The notes under the pieces: generated by a model
The model's input: the letters and a program-made list of their open reading frames with translations, nothing else
Told to the model about the DNA's origin: nothing
Databases searched by the model: none
Assembly: GCF_004348995.1 (NCBI RefSeq)
Contig: NZ_SMKQ01000007.1
Span: forward strand, 50,159-114,158
DNA: 64,000 nt
Reading direction: 5' to 3'
From: Nonomuraea terrae
GTDB taxonomy: Bacteria > Actinomycetota > Actinomycetes > Streptosporangiales > Streptosporangiaceae
Made by a program: the position numbers and the translations under genes
Shown here: positions 1-8,276 of the stretch, piece after piece
Position numbering within the stretch: the first letter of the stretch is position 1
How the letters are laid out: the number at the start of each line of letters is the position of its first letter

Positions 1-152
1 TCGGCGAGCCCTTCACCGCCCGCGCGCGTACCGCTGAAGGGCCGGAACGGGAGCGGCTCTGGCGCATGATGACCGAGCTCGCGCCGGTCTACCACACCTA
101 CGAGGCCAGGAGCCGCAGGCAGATCCCCGTGGTCGTCCTGGAGCACATCTGA
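1..152 (+). CDS. Deazaflavin (F420)-dependent nitroreductase family protein, C-terminal end
   Basis: Only the last 49 residues are in the window; the reading frame opens at base 3 and stops at 150-152. The segment RLWRMMTELAPVYHTYEAR followed by QIPVVVLEHI matches the C-terminal signature of the DDN/DUF385 family of small split-barrel proteins that bind F420 and reduce quinones or nitro groups. The frame is uninterrupted. The rest of the gene lies outside the window, so specific function cannot be judged. Confidence 0.7.
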   Translation, partial: GEPFTARARTAEGPERERLWRMMTELAPVYHTYEARSRRQIPVVVLEHI

Positions 153-171
153 CCAAGGCAGGCGGATCCGG

Positions 172-606
172 TCATCCGGCGACAGTGAGCACGATCTTTC
201 CGGTGGTGCGGTTGGTCTCGCCGAGCTCATGTGCCTTGGCCGCCTGCTCGAACGGCAGGACGGTGCCGACCTCCGCGCTGAGATGTTTGGCGAGTTGCAC
301 GGCCAGATGGCCGACCCCGCCGCCCGCGGCATGGATCAACACGCGCTGGCCCGAGCGCACGTTCGCGGTGTCGTACAGGACCTGTCACGCGGTGAGCGCC
401 GAGAGCGGCAATGCGGCTGCGTGCACGTGGTCGAGGCCGGCCGGCTTACTGGTGAAGTGCCGCGACGGGGCGGTCACGTACTCCGCGTAGCCGCCCGCCT
501 TGTGGGGGAGCGCGGCATGCCGAAGACCTCGTCACCAGGCCGGAAGTGCGACGCGTGTGACCTGAACCTGGACCAGCCTGAGCCGGTCGATCTCATGCGA
601 TTGCGG
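172..606 (-). pseudogene. Broken zinc-type quinone oxidoreductase (MDR family)
   Basis: Recognisable pieces of a zinc-binding/quinone oxidoreductase lie in order on the minus strand: RPGDEVFGMP, then GGYAEYVTAPSRHF and ALPLSALTA, then QVLYDTANVRSGQRVLIHAA, then the terminal block PFEQAAKAHELGETNRTTGK. At least three lesions are visible: a 1-base frameshift near 512 after GMPR, a TGA near 382-386 where the family has Trp (ALTAWQ), and an internal deletion that joins AVQLAKHL directly to the C-terminal strand, removing most of the Rossmann domain. It is a decayed relic, left between the nitroreductase tail and the P450 gene. Confidence 0.75.
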
Positions 607-608
607 CC

Positions 609-1835
609 TCACCAGGTGACCGGGAGTTCTTCAACGCCGTAGACGACGGCGTCCGGTTTGAACGGCACCTCCTCGACCGGTACGGCGAGCCGCAGGGCAG
701 GGATGCGGCGGAACAGTGTGTCGAAGACGATCTGCAGCTCCATCCGGGCCAGGTGCTGGCCGAGGCATTGGTGCGGGCCGAAGCCGAAGGCGAGGTGGTG
801 GCGGGCCCCGCGCTCGACATCCAGTTCGGCCGGATTGTCGAACACTGCGGGGTCCCAGTTGGCCGACAGGCTGGAGACGATGACGCCCTCGCCGGCCGTG
901 ATTCTCGCCCCGCCGATCTGCACGTCCTCGGTGGCCACCCGGGCGGCGACCGTGTCGGTGATGGTGAAGTAACGCAGCAGTTCCTCCACGGCCATGGGCG
1001 TCCTGCTCGGGTCGGCCGTGATCAGGGCCAGTTGTTCCGGGTGGGAGAGTAGCCCGATCACGCCGAGGGAGATCATGTTCGCGGTGGTCTCGTGTCCGGC
1101 GGTCAGCAGGAGGAAGGCCAGGCTCACCAGGCCCGCGTGGTCGAGGGTGCCGTTCTGGCGTTGCCAGGCGATCTGCCGGCTGACCAGGTCGTCGCCGGGT
1201 TCTGACTCCTTGCGGGTGATCAGATCATCGATGTAGGCGCGGAGCTCGGCGAAGGCTCTTTGGCGGTCCTGCGGCGACGAGGTCCGCCGCACCGCCACGG
1301 CGGTGCGGCCTTGGAAGAAGTCGTGGTCGGTGTAGGGCGCGCCGAGCAGTTCGCTGATCACCAATGACGGCACCGGCAGGGACAGCGTCCGCACCAGGTC
1401 GACAGGGCGCTGCTCGGTGGCGAGCAGGTCGTCGATGAAGTGGTCGACGATGTCCTGGATGCGCGGGCGCAGCGCGGCCAGCCGCTTCGCGGTGAACTCG
1501 CTGATCACTGGACGCCGGGTCGCGGCGTGTTCCGCGCCGTCCATGCCGATCATCAATGGTGGTTGGCTGCGGACCTGCCGCAGGGTCGTCGCATCGACGT
1601 TCAGGATCGGGAAGCCGTCCTTGCGCCGGTCGGAGGAGAAGCGCCGATCGGCGAGTACGGCACGGCTTTCCTCATGCCCGGACACCCACCACACCTCGGT
1701 GCCGCCGGTCAGGTGGACCTTGCTGATCGGCGCCCGCTCGCGCAGCCGCTCGTACTCGGCGGGCGGGGCGAACGGGCAGCCACGCTCGACCGGCAGTTCC
1801 TGTCCGGCGAGTTCGCCGGCAACGCTCTTCGTCAT
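609..1835 (-). CDS. Cytochrome P450
   Basis: A 408-residue bacterial class I P450, the usual length. The heme-binding loop FGFGPHQCLGQHLAR carries the thiolate Cys; the I-helix has LLTAGHETTAN (oxygen-activation Thr); EELLR is the K-helix ExxR. It would accept electrons from a ferredoxin and hydroxylate an unknown small molecule in the cytosol. The ATG at 1835 is chosen because GGGAGG lies 7-8 bases upstream; the open frame extends 56 codons further without homology. The N-terminus resembles CYP105/CYP107-type proteins. No ferredoxin gene is adjacent. A strong terminator separates it from the SDR gene upstream, so it is probably transcribed alone. Confidence 0.9.
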   Translation of the reverse strand: MTKSVAGELAGQELPVERGCPFAPPAEYERLRERAPISKVHLTGGTEVWWVSGHEESRAVLADRRFSSDRRKDGFPILNVDATTLRQVRSQPPLMIGMDGAEHAATRRPVISEFTAKRLAALRPRIQDIVDHFIDDLLATEQRPVDLVRTLSLPVPSLVISELLGAPYTDHDFFQGRTAVAVRRTSSPQDRQRAFAELRAYIDDLITRKESEPGDDLVSRQIAWQRQNGTLDHAGLVSLAFLLLTAGHETTANMISLGVIGLLSHPEQLALITADPSRTPMAVEELLRYFTITDTVAARVATEDVQIGGARITAGEGVIVSSLSANWDPAVFDNPAELDVERGARHHLAFGFGPHQCLGQHLARMELQIVFDTLFRRIPALRLAVPVEEVPFKPDAVVYGVEELPVTW

Positions 1836-1939
1836 GAAGGACCTCCCAGTAACAGATCTGGCTGAGTCGTTCCGGTCGTTCAAGCTCGGCGTTCGCCAGC
1901 CGCCTTCGTGGGGGACGAAGACGGCTGCGAGAAGTGTCA

Positions 1940-1977
1940 CCTCGGGCTTTTGCGGGGTCGCCGGCAAAAGCCCGAGG
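1940..1977 (-). terminator. Strong hairpin terminator after the SDR gene
   Basis: Perfect 14-bp inverted repeat (CCTCGGGCTTTTGC and its complement) around a 10-base loop, a few bases past the stop of the SDR gene at 1984. No long U tract is visible, as is common in high-GC actinomycetes. Confidence 0.8.
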
Positions 1978-1983
1978 CACCGC

Positions 1984-2727
1984 TCACCAGGCGACGGGGC
2001 CAAGGCGATCGAGGAAGATCCCGGTCGGTCCGTCGGCGTCGATCGTCGCGAGCTTGACGATCGGGTCGGTGCCCTCGGTGACGGTCAGCTGGCCGGTGTG
2101 ATTGTTCATGTCGGTGGCGGTGAACTTGTGGTTGGCGACTTCTCCGGGAGTCATCATGTTGAATTTGATGTTCGGGAGTGCCTGGGCGTACCGGACGGTG
2201 ATCATGTTCAGCGCCGTTTTCGACGAGCTGTAGGCGAGCTCGTGGATTCTCGAGGCGGGCTGGTCCGGATCCGTCACGACCGCGAAGGTGCCGACGGCGC
2301 TGGACACCATCACGACCCGCGGATTGTCCGCCGCCTGCAGCAGGGGAAGGAACGCGTGCGTGACCCTGATCGGTCCGTACACGTTGGTGTCGTAGACGGA
2401 ATGAATCTCCTCAGCCGTCGCGTCCGCGGGCGCGATGGCCCGCCCTGACGCGCCGGCGTTGTTGATCAGTACATCCAGCCGGTCGGTGTGCTTGCGGACG
2501 AGCCGCTGGGCGTTGGCCACCGACTCGTCTGATGTCACGTCCAGGGGGACCATGACCACGTTCGCGCCGTTGTCAGTCAGCTTGTCGGCAGCCGCCCGTC
2601 CTCGCCCTTCGTCGCGCGAGCCGAGAAAGATCGTCCATCCGAGCTCCCCGAGCCTCCGGGCCGCTTCGAAGCCGAGTCCTTTGTTGCCTCCGGTGATCAG
2701 CACCGAGGTCTGTTCCGAGTTCGCCAT
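1984..2727 (-). CDS. SDR-family NAD(P)-dependent oxidoreductase
   Basis: A 247-residue classical short-chain dehydrogenase. TGGNKGLGFEAARRLG is the Rossmann glycine motif, LINNAG the structural Asn motif, VSSAVG holds the catalytic Ser and YSSSKTALN the catalytic Tyr-x3-Lys. The motif GGNKGLG is typical of the carbonyl reductase/CsgA-like branch. The start at 2727 is preceded by GAAGAGGGC; the frame is open further upstream but without homology. It stands alone, ended by the terminator at 1940-1977. The substrate is unknown. Confidence 0.88.
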   Translation of the reverse strand: MANSEQTSVLITGGNKGLGFEAARRLGELGWTIFLGSRDEGRGRAAADKLTDNGANVVMVPLDVTSDESVANAQRLVRKHTDRLDVLINNAGASGRAIAPADATAEEIHSVYDTNVYGPIRVTHAFLPLLQAADNPRVVMVSSAVGTFAVVTDPDQPASRIHELAYSSSKTALNMITVRYAQALPNIKFNMMTPGEVANHKFTATDMNNHTGQLTVTEGTDPIVKLATIDADGPTGIFLDRLGPVAW

Positions 2728-2817
2728 GCCCTCTTCGACGAAATACCCCGATCGGCTGTGACTCGGTGTGAGCGACCTCACAGTCGAGACCATGTGGACC
2801 GGTCGCTGGACGAGGTG

Positions 2818-2965
2818 TCAGCTCATGGCCCGGCGGAAGAACTCTTCGGCGCTGGTCGCGGCCTGACGCCGAGGTAGCGGTGGTTGTGGAGCGGGTCGAG
2901 CTTGCCCTTCCCGGTGGACATGACCAAGGTGTACTGCAGAAGGAGGTAGGCGAACGGGTCCGGGG
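2818..2965 (-). pseudogene. C-terminal remnant of an unidentified gene
   Basis: A short coding-looking piece reads DPFAYLLLQYTLVMSTGKGK and DPLHNHRYLG, then after a frame change near 2865 ends AEEFFRRAMS plus stop. The two pieces join naturally with one frameshift, which suggests the tail of a real gene cut by the group II intron relic on its upstream side. I do not recognise the family. Confidence 0.35.
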
Positions 2966-2967
2966 TT

Positions 2968-2994
2968 GAGGAACCCAGGAACAGCCGTTGGCGG
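2968..2994 (-). repeat. Dispersed 27-42 bp repeat, copy 1
   Basis: The minus strand reads CGCCAACGGCTGTTCCTGG then GTTCCTC. Related copies lie at 39949-39990 and 44434-44475. Here it sits beside the 3' flank of the group II intron relic. It may be part of an insertion target or of a mobile element end. Confidence 0.5.
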
Positions 2995-3130
2995 TAGGGT
3001 CGGGAGCTGGCGCGGTGGCGATCATGGTGGACGTAGGGCCTGGGGCCTGTCTTCCGCCGGTTTCCCGGTCGGCTGTGCTCTCCCCAGTGACCGTGGTCGC
3101 GATCGTTCCGTTTCCAGCTCCCGCCGCATC

Positions 3131-3163
3131 GAACCGTGCATGCCGTTCTCCAGCACACGGCTC
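3131..3163 (-). ncRNA. Group II intron domain V hairpin
   Basis: The minus strand reads GAGCCGTGTGC, a nine-base loop region, then GCATGCACGGTTC. The arms pair with a 2-nt bulge on the 3' side, which is the hallmark of domain V, the catalytic hairpin of group II introns. It starts right at the TGA of the maturase remnant (3162-3164). The DNA is still well preserved. Confidence 0.7.
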
Positions 3164-3550
3164 ACCGACGCCGTTCACCGCCGGTATTCAGCTTCTCCCG
3201 CCAGGGCTTGCCTGCCCTGGGCGAGACGACGATTGCAGTCAGCTTGATCAGGCCGCACTGGTCCGGCGAGCTGTAGGCGACCACGTTGATGCCGAAGCGT
3301 CGTCCGCGTTTGTGTCGCTTCCCGATGAAGATCGCCAGCCGTTGGATCGCGTAGTGCCTGACCTTGCCGACGCGGATCGTGGAGTGTCCGTACGTGAAGT
3401 ACATCGCCCATCCGCAGCCGCGCGCTTGGGGCGGAACCCGAAGCTGCACGGCAGGAAGCCCACCTCGAAGACCGGCTCAAGCACGATTTTCAAAGCGGCC
3501 TGCACGACCCGATCCCGAACTGCGGAGATCGAGCGTGTGTTGCAGGGCAC
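3162..3550 (-). pseudogene. Group II intron reverse transcriptase/maturase, internally deleted
   Basis: Two family-specific pieces remain. The first, [18 protein letters not shown] followed by [14 protein letters not shown], is the RT-1/RT-2 region of intron-encoded proteins. The second, in another frame, [18 protein letters not shown] then [10 protein letters not shown] and a GGERRR end, is the C-terminal maturase/DNA-binding end. The YADD catalytic block between them is deleted, and a frame change joins the pieces near 3440. It is non-functional. The orientation matches the domain V RNA downstream. Confidence 0.75.
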
Positions 3551-3571
3551 GCACCTTATCCAAGGGAGTCT

Positions 3572-4885
3572 TCAGCAGGGCGGCGGGACTAGGGTCGCGG
3601 CCTCTGTGATGCCCAGGCTGTGGAGCCACGATTGATCGGGGCTCTCAAGCCGCCCCTTCACGGACACGAGGTAGCGGGCGGCGTCCGCACCGTCCACCAG
3701 TCGATGGTCGTAGGTCAGGGACAGATAGGCCATCGAGCGGATCGCGATCAGCTCGTCGCCGTCATCGCCGTGCAGAACCACAGGCCGACGCGTCACGGAA
3801 CCGAGGCCGAGGATCGCCGACTGGGGCGCGTTGAGGATGGGCGTGTCGAACAGCGCCCCCCGGCTACCGGTATTGGTGATGGTGAAGGAGCCGCCCGCGA
3901 GGTCGTCGGCGGTCGCCGAACCGTCCCGGGATCGGGCCGCGAGGTGAGCGATGTGACGGGCGAGCGCCCCGACGGTGAGGTCCTCGGCGCCTCGGATGAC
4001 CGGGACGACCAGTCCGTCATCGGTGTCCACGGCGATCCCGAGGTCCACCCGGCGAAGGTAGGTGACCGTTCCGGCGGCGAGGTCCAGCTCCGCGTTGATC
4101 ACCGGGTGATCGGCGAGGGCACGTACGGCTGCCTCGGCCACGAACGGGAACACGGACAGGGAGACGCCGTATCTGCTGCGGAACCCGTGCTTCGCCGCCT
4201 CGCGGATCTTGACGACGTGTGTGAGGTCAACCTCGATCACTGTGGTCAGTTGAGCCGACTCCTGGAGCGACCGGTGCATGCGTTCGGCGATGACCTTGCG
4301 CCGCCGGGAGAGCCGCTCGACCCGGCCACGTGCGTTGGACGCCCCGGCGTGTGGAGTTCCCGGAAGGGGCGGGCGGCTGCTGACCGCGCCAGGATGTGAC
4401 TGCGCCGGGATGGACGCCCGCTCGGCCGCTTCGCGCACGTCGGCGACGGTGGCCCGTCCGTGCGGTCCCGATCGCCGTACCACCGTGAGGTCGACGCCGT
4501 GTTCGCGGGCGAGCCGGCGCACCCGGGGACTGTCCCGGTGCCGATGAGGGCGCGCCGCCGGCGTCGCGACCCCGTGGGGACGCGGTGCGGAGCCTGGCCC
4601 GCTGAGAGCCGTGACCGGCGGTGACCCGGGGTCCTCGGCGGCGGCGATGTCTGCGAGGAGCGCGAGGACGGTGCCGACGGGTACGGTCATGCCCTCGGGC
4701 ACCAGGATCCGCCGGAGTACCCCGTCCGCCGGGGCGACCACCTCCGTGTCGACCTTGTCGGTGGACACCTCGAGCAGCGGATCGTCCGCGGCGACCGGCG
4801 CACCCTCCGTGCACAGCCAGCGCGTCACGGTGCCCTCGGCGACCGTCTCGCCGAGCTGCGGCATGGTGATGTCGATGTCGCTCAC
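3572..4885 (-). CDS. 2-oxoacid dehydrogenase E2 (dihydrolipoyl acyltransferase)
   Basis: 437 residues with the full E2 layout: an N-terminal lipoyl domain with the modified Lys in VSTDKVDTEV (about residue 43), a proline/alanine-rich linker, a peripheral subunit-binding domain (SPRVRRLAREHGVDL, near 155), and the catalytic domain ending in YDHRLVDGADAARYL with the active-site HxxxDG. It transfers the acyl group made by E1 to CoA. The GTG start at 4885 overlaps the E1beta stop (GTGA), which shows translational coupling. It is the last gene of the operon; the intron relic begins just past its stop. No E3 is encoded nearby, so a genomic lipoamide dehydrogenase must serve. Confidence 0.92.
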   Translation of the reverse strand: MSDIDITMPQLGETVAEGTVTRWLCTEGAPVAADDPLLEVSTDKVDTEVVAPADGVLRRILVPEGMTVPVGTVLALLADIAAAEDPGSPPVTALSGPGSAPRPHGVATPAARPHRHRDSPRVRRLAREHGVDLTVVRRSGPHGRATVADVREAAERASIPAQSHPGAVSSRPPLPGTPHAGASNARGRVERLSRRRKVIAERMHRSLQESAQLTTVIEVDLTHVVKIREAAKHGFRSRYGVSLSVFPFVAEAAVRALADHPVINAELDLAAGTVTYLRRVDLGIAVDTDDGLVVPVIRGAEDLTVGALARHIAHLAARSRDGSATADDLAGGSFTITNTGSRGALFDTPILNAPQSAILGLGSVTRRPVVLHGDDGDELIAIRSMAYLSLTYDHRLVDGADAARYLVSVKGRLESPDQSWLHSLGITEAATLVPPPC

Positions 4886-5859
4886 GCCTGCATCGCCTTC
4901 TCGATCTCGGCCACGATCCGGTCCACCGACGGGATGACGAGGTCCTCCAGCGAGTCGGCGGAGGGCAGCGGGACATGCGGTGTGGTGATCCGCACGATCG
5001 GTCCGTCGAGGTCCCAGAAGGCCTCGTCCCCGACGATCGACGCGACCTCGGCGCCCCAGCCCAGTGCCCGGGGGTTCTCCTCGACGGTGAACAGCCGGCC
5101 GGTACGGGCGACCGATTCCAGGATCGTCCGGGCGTCCAGCGGGATGAGCGAGCGCACGTCGATGACTTCGCAGCTGATGCCCCGGCCGGCGAGCCGCTCG
5201 GCGGCCTCCATGGCCCGGGGCACCATCAGCCCGAGTGCGGCGATGGTGGCGTGGTCGCCCCGGCGGCGGATCTTGGCCGTGCCCAGCACGTCCTCGACGG
5301 TGCCGTCGGGGACGTCGCCCTTGCTGGCGTAGAGCCCCTTGTGCTCGAAGAACAGCACCGGGTCGTCGCTGCGCACCGCGGCGGCCATCAGCCCCACGAC
5401 GTCCTCGGGGCACGACGGGGTGACGACCTTGAGCCCCGGCACCGCCATGGCCCAGTTCTCGATCGACTGGGAGTGCTGGGCGCCGAAGCGGAGTCCTCCG
5501 CCGTTGCCGCTCTTCACCACCAGCGGGATCGTGACCTGCCCGTTGGTCATGTAGCGGGTCTTCGCCATCTGGTTGACGACGATGTCCCAGCAGACGGCGA
5601 AGAAGTCGGAGAACATGATCTCCGCGATCGGCCGCAGACCGGTCATCGCGGCGCCCATGGCGGCGCCGAGGATGGCCTGCTCGGAGATCGGGGTGTCGAT
5701 GACGCGGCGCGGCCCGAACTGCTCCAGGAGCCCGACGGTGGTCTTGAACACGCCTCCCGCCCCGGCGATGTCCTCCCCGATGAGGACCACGCGCTCGTCC
5801 CGTCTCATCTCCTGCGCGATTCCGCGGGCCACCGCCTCGCGGTAGGTCAGTTGCGCCAC
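4882..5859 (-). CDS. 2-oxoacid dehydrogenase E1 component, beta subunit
   Basis: 325 residues, the typical length. The transketolase-like pyrimidine domain begins LTYREAVARGIAQEM and contains VLIGEDIAGAGGVFK; the C-terminal domain has TVEENPRALGWGAEV. With the alpha subunit it forms the ThDP site that decarboxylates a 2-oxoacid or cleaves an acyloin. The GTG start at 5859 has GGAGGAAG just upstream and overlaps the alpha gene by 13 bases. Sequence flavour is that of pyruvate/acetoin-type complexes rather than branched-chain ones, but this is a judgement by eye. Confidence 0.92.
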   Translation of the reverse strand: MAQLTYREAVARGIAQEMRRDERVVLIGEDIAGAGGVFKTTVGLLEQFGPRRVIDTPISEQAILGAAMGAAMTGLRPIAEIMFSDFFAVCWDIVVNQMAKTRYMTNGQVTIPLVVKSGNGGGLRFGAQHSQSIENWAMAVPGLKVVTPSCPEDVVGLMAAAVRSDDPVLFFEHKGLYASKGDVPDGTVEDVLGTAKIRRRGDHATIAALGLMVPRAMEAAERLAGRGISCEVIDVRSLIPLDARTILESVARTGRLFTVEENPRALGWGAEVASIVGDEAFWDLDGPIVRITTPHVPLPSADSLEDLVIPSVDRIVAEIEKAMQA

Positions 5860-6911
5860 GAACTTCCTCCATCCGCCCACACGTCGGTGTACGCCGATGC
5901 CGGAACCGGCATCGGACCGTTCTTGGCCGCCTCGGTCGCCGCGTCGACGGCTCGGCCGACCTGTCTCTCGATCTCGTCCAGCTCCGCGGACGGGACGCCG
6001 AGCCGTTCCAGCCGGCCGCGATAGATCTTCAACGGGTCGTAAGCCAGCCAGGCCTCCAGCTCGCCCGGAGGCTTGTACTTGCCCGGGTCGGCCCGGGAGT
6101 GGCCGCCGTGGCGGTAGGTCAGCGCCTCGATCAGGACCGGGCCGCGGCCGGAACGGGCGTGTTCCAGCGTGTCGCGCGCGGCCAGATAGCAGGCGTCGGC
6201 GTCGTTGCCGTCCACGACCACCGGTTCGAGACCGTAGGCACCCGCCCGGTCGGCGGCCGGGCGGGGCACCGCGGTGATGTCGGAGATGGCGGTGTACTCC
6301 ATGTACAGGTTGTTCTCGCAGACGAACACCACCGGCAGGGCGAAGACCGCCGCGTAGTTGAGCGCCTCGTGGAAGGCGCCGATGTTGGTGGTGCCGTCGC
6401 CGAAGAAGCAGACCGCGACCTGGCCGCTCCCGCGGTACTGCGCGGACCACGCCGCCCCGTTGGCGATGGTGAGGTGCGCACCGATGATCGCGTACGAGCC
6501 CATCACCCCGTGCTCGACGCTGGTGAGGTGCATGGATCCGCCCTTGCCGCCGAGCAGCCCGTTGGCGCGGCCCAGCAACTCGGCCAAGACGCCTTCCATC
6601 GCCACTCCGCGGGCCAGGGTGTGCGCGTGGCCCCGGTACGTCGCGAACGTGTAGTCGTCCTCGCGCATCGCCGTGCCGAACCCGGCGGCCACCGCCTCCA
6701 TGCCCAGCGAGAGATGGGTGGTGCCCTTGACCAGGTTCTGCATGAACATGTCGTAGGCGCGCTTCTCGAACTGGCGTAGCTCGTGCAGGCGCCGGTACAT
6801 CAGCAGCCGGACGTCCCGGTCGATGGGCGCGGCGTCGTGGGTTGTCTGGCTGTCCGGCGGCAGCACGATAGCGTGCCCACCGTACTGGTGCCGTTCGAGG
6901 GGCAGCGTCAT
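5847..6911 (-). CDS. 2-oxoacid (pyruvate/acetoin-type) dehydrogenase E1, alpha subunit
   Basis: 354 residues. The ThDP-binding motif is clear: GDGTTNIGAFHEALNYA followed by VCENN (GDG-x-N pattern). HLSLGMEAVAAGF and THLSL are typical of E1alpha; YRHGGHSRADPGKY is the phosphorylation-loop region. The ATG at 6911 overlaps the stop of the M24 gene (ATGA) and GGAGG lies just upstream. Being encoded with dehydrogenases acting on diols or alcohols, it could process acetoin-like or other 2-oxo products of this pathway. Confidence 0.92.
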   Translation of the reverse strand: MTLPLERHQYGGHAIVLPPDSQTTHDAAPIDRDVRLLMYRRLHELRQFEKRAYDMFMQNLVKGTTHLSLGMEAVAAGFGTAMREDDYTFATYRGHAHTLARGVAMEGVLAELLGRANGLLGGKGGSMHLTSVEHGVMGSYAIIGAHLTIANGAAWSAQYRGSGQVAVCFFGDGTTNIGAFHEALNYAAVFALPVVFVCENNLYMEYTAISDITAVPRPAADRAGAYGLEPVVVDGNDADACYLAARDTLEHARSGRGPVLIEALTYRHGGHSRADPGKYKPPGELEAWLAYDPLKIYRGRLERLGVPSAELDEIERQVGRAVDAATEAAKNGPMPVPASAYTDVWADGGSSWRN

Positions 6912-8275
6912 GCCCGGCCTCCCGGCGTGTTCAGGTGCGACTGCGACTCCCGCGTGGTGGGCAGCATCCCGCCGGTCGTGTAGTACGGCCGGCCGGCGAC
7001 GAGCAGGTCCTCGGCGGGGAACTTCGTGATCACCTCGCACCCGTCGGCGGTCACGACGATCTCCTCCTCGATGCGGGCCGCCGACCAGCCGTCCTTGGCG
7101 GGCCAGTACGTCTCCAGGGCGAAGACCATGCCCTCCTCCAGGGTCTCGGGATGTTCCAGGGACACGAGCCGGCTGAAGATCGGCTTTTCCCAGATGGACA
7201 GTCCGACGCCGTGGCCGTACTGGAGGCCGAACGCGGCCTCCTCGCCGGCGAAGCCGAACTCCTGCGCGGTGGGCCACACCGAGACGATGTCGGCGGTGGT
7301 GGCACCGGGCTTCACCAGGGCGATCGCCTGGTCGATGTACTCGCGGCAGATCTTGTAGGCGTCCCGCTGGGCGGGTGAGGCGCTGCCGACCGCGAAGGTC
7401 CGGTAGTAGCAGGTCCGGTAGCCCATATGGCTGTGCAGGATGTCGAAGAACGCGGGGTCTCCGGGCCGGATGAAGCGGTCGGAGTAGACGTGCGGATGCG
7501 GCGAGCACCGCTCCCCGCTGATCGCGTTGACGCCCTCGACGAACTCCGACCCCATGTCGTAGAGCACCTTGCTGACCAGTCCCACGGTCTCGTTCTCGCG
7601 GACTCCCGGCCGCAGGAACTCGTAGAGCCGGTCGTAGGCGGCGTCGACCATGGAGGCGGCCTGGGTGAGCAGCCCGATCTCGTCCTTGGTCTTGATCCGG
7701 CGCGCCTCGAGGAAGACCTGCTGGCCGTCGACGACCTGGATGCCGGCCCGCTGCAGCGCGGCGAGGATCGGCAGCTCGATGACGTCGACGCCGAGCGGCT
7801 CGCCGAGCAGCCCGTGCCGGTCCAGCTCAATCCTGATCTTGTTGGCCACGTCCTCGGCGATGCCGGCCTGTGGGTGGAAGGCGCCACGCAGGGTGGAGAT
7901 GCCGGCTCGGGCGCCGCCCGTTTGCGTGTCCGCGCCGTGGTGCGGGCCGTGGACGGCGTCGGGCGACTCCAGCGCGGCGTGCCCGAGCCACGGGTTGTAC
8001 AGCTGGTGGTGCCTGGCCGCCGAGCCGAAGTCCCAGATGATCGGTTCGGCGCCCCGGACCAGCAGGGCGAAACGGATCAGCTTGTCGTTGGCCCAGGTGC
8101 CGATATGGGTGGCCGTCATGTACCGGATGTTGGGGAAGTCGAACGCGAGCACCGCGCCCAGCGATGAGCGGTCCAGCTCGGCGCGTAGCCGGGCAAGGCG
8201 CTCGGTACGCAGCCGGTCGAGGTCCAGCCGCTGTTCCCAGTCGACGGCGTTCATTCCGTAAGTGGCGATTCCCAC
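6908..8275 (-). CDS. M24-family (creatinase/prolidase-fold) hydrolase
   Basis: 455 residues. The N-terminal creatinase domain (FPNIRYMTATHIGTWANDK) is followed by a pita-bread M24 domain with YGHGVGLSIWEKP and the two glutamates in EEGMVFALETYW and IEEEIVV. The first metal position reads AFFDILHSHMGYRTCYYRTF: the first Asp is kept but the second Asp of the usual DxxRT block is Tyr. This points to a non-peptidase amidohydrolase of the creatinase or ectoine-hydrolase (DoeA) kind, possibly without a dinuclear metal site. The GTG at 8275 has AAAGGAAA upstream. Confidence 0.85.
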   Translation of the reverse strand: MGIATYGMNAVDWEQRLDLDRLRTERLARLRAELDRSSLGAVLAFDFPNIRYMTATHIGTWANDKLIRFALLVRGAEPIIWDFGSAARHHQLYNPWLGHAALESPDAVHGPHHGADTQTGGARAGISTLRGAFHPQAGIAEDVANKIRIELDRHGLLGEPLGVDVIELPILAALQRAGIQVVDGQQVFLEARRIKTKDEIGLLTQAASMVDAAYDRLYEFLRPGVRENETVGLVSKVLYDMGSEFVEGVNAISGERCSPHPHVYSDRFIRPGDPAFFDILHSHMGYRTCYYRTFAVGSASPAQRDAYKICREYIDQAIALVKPGATTADIVSVWPTAQEFGFAGEEAAFGLQYGHGVGLSIWEKPIFSRLVSLEHPETLEEGMVFALETYWPAKDGWSAARIEEEIVVTADGCEVITKFPAEDLLVAGRPYYTTGGMLPTTRESQSHLNTPGGRA

Positions 8276-8276
8276 G

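Larger units (their letters stand above)
3000..3550 (-). mobile_element. Decayed group II intron (retroelement relic)
   Basis: The minus strand carries, in order, a fragment of an intron-encoded reverse transcriptase, its C-terminal maturase tail, and directly after its stop codon an RNA domain V hairpin. This order is that of a bacterial group II intron. The catalytic RT core between the two protein fragments is missing, and the 5' ribozyme domains were not found, so the element cannot move by itself. Its 3' boundary is uncertain. It lies immediately downstream of the E2 gene (stop at 3572). Confidence 0.75.

Noticed and set aside
4900..5872. N-terminal extension of the E2 frame by about 330 codons
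   Set aside because: The extension is Arg/Gly-rich out-of-frame translation of the E1beta gene; the lipoyl domain starts at the GTG at 4885.
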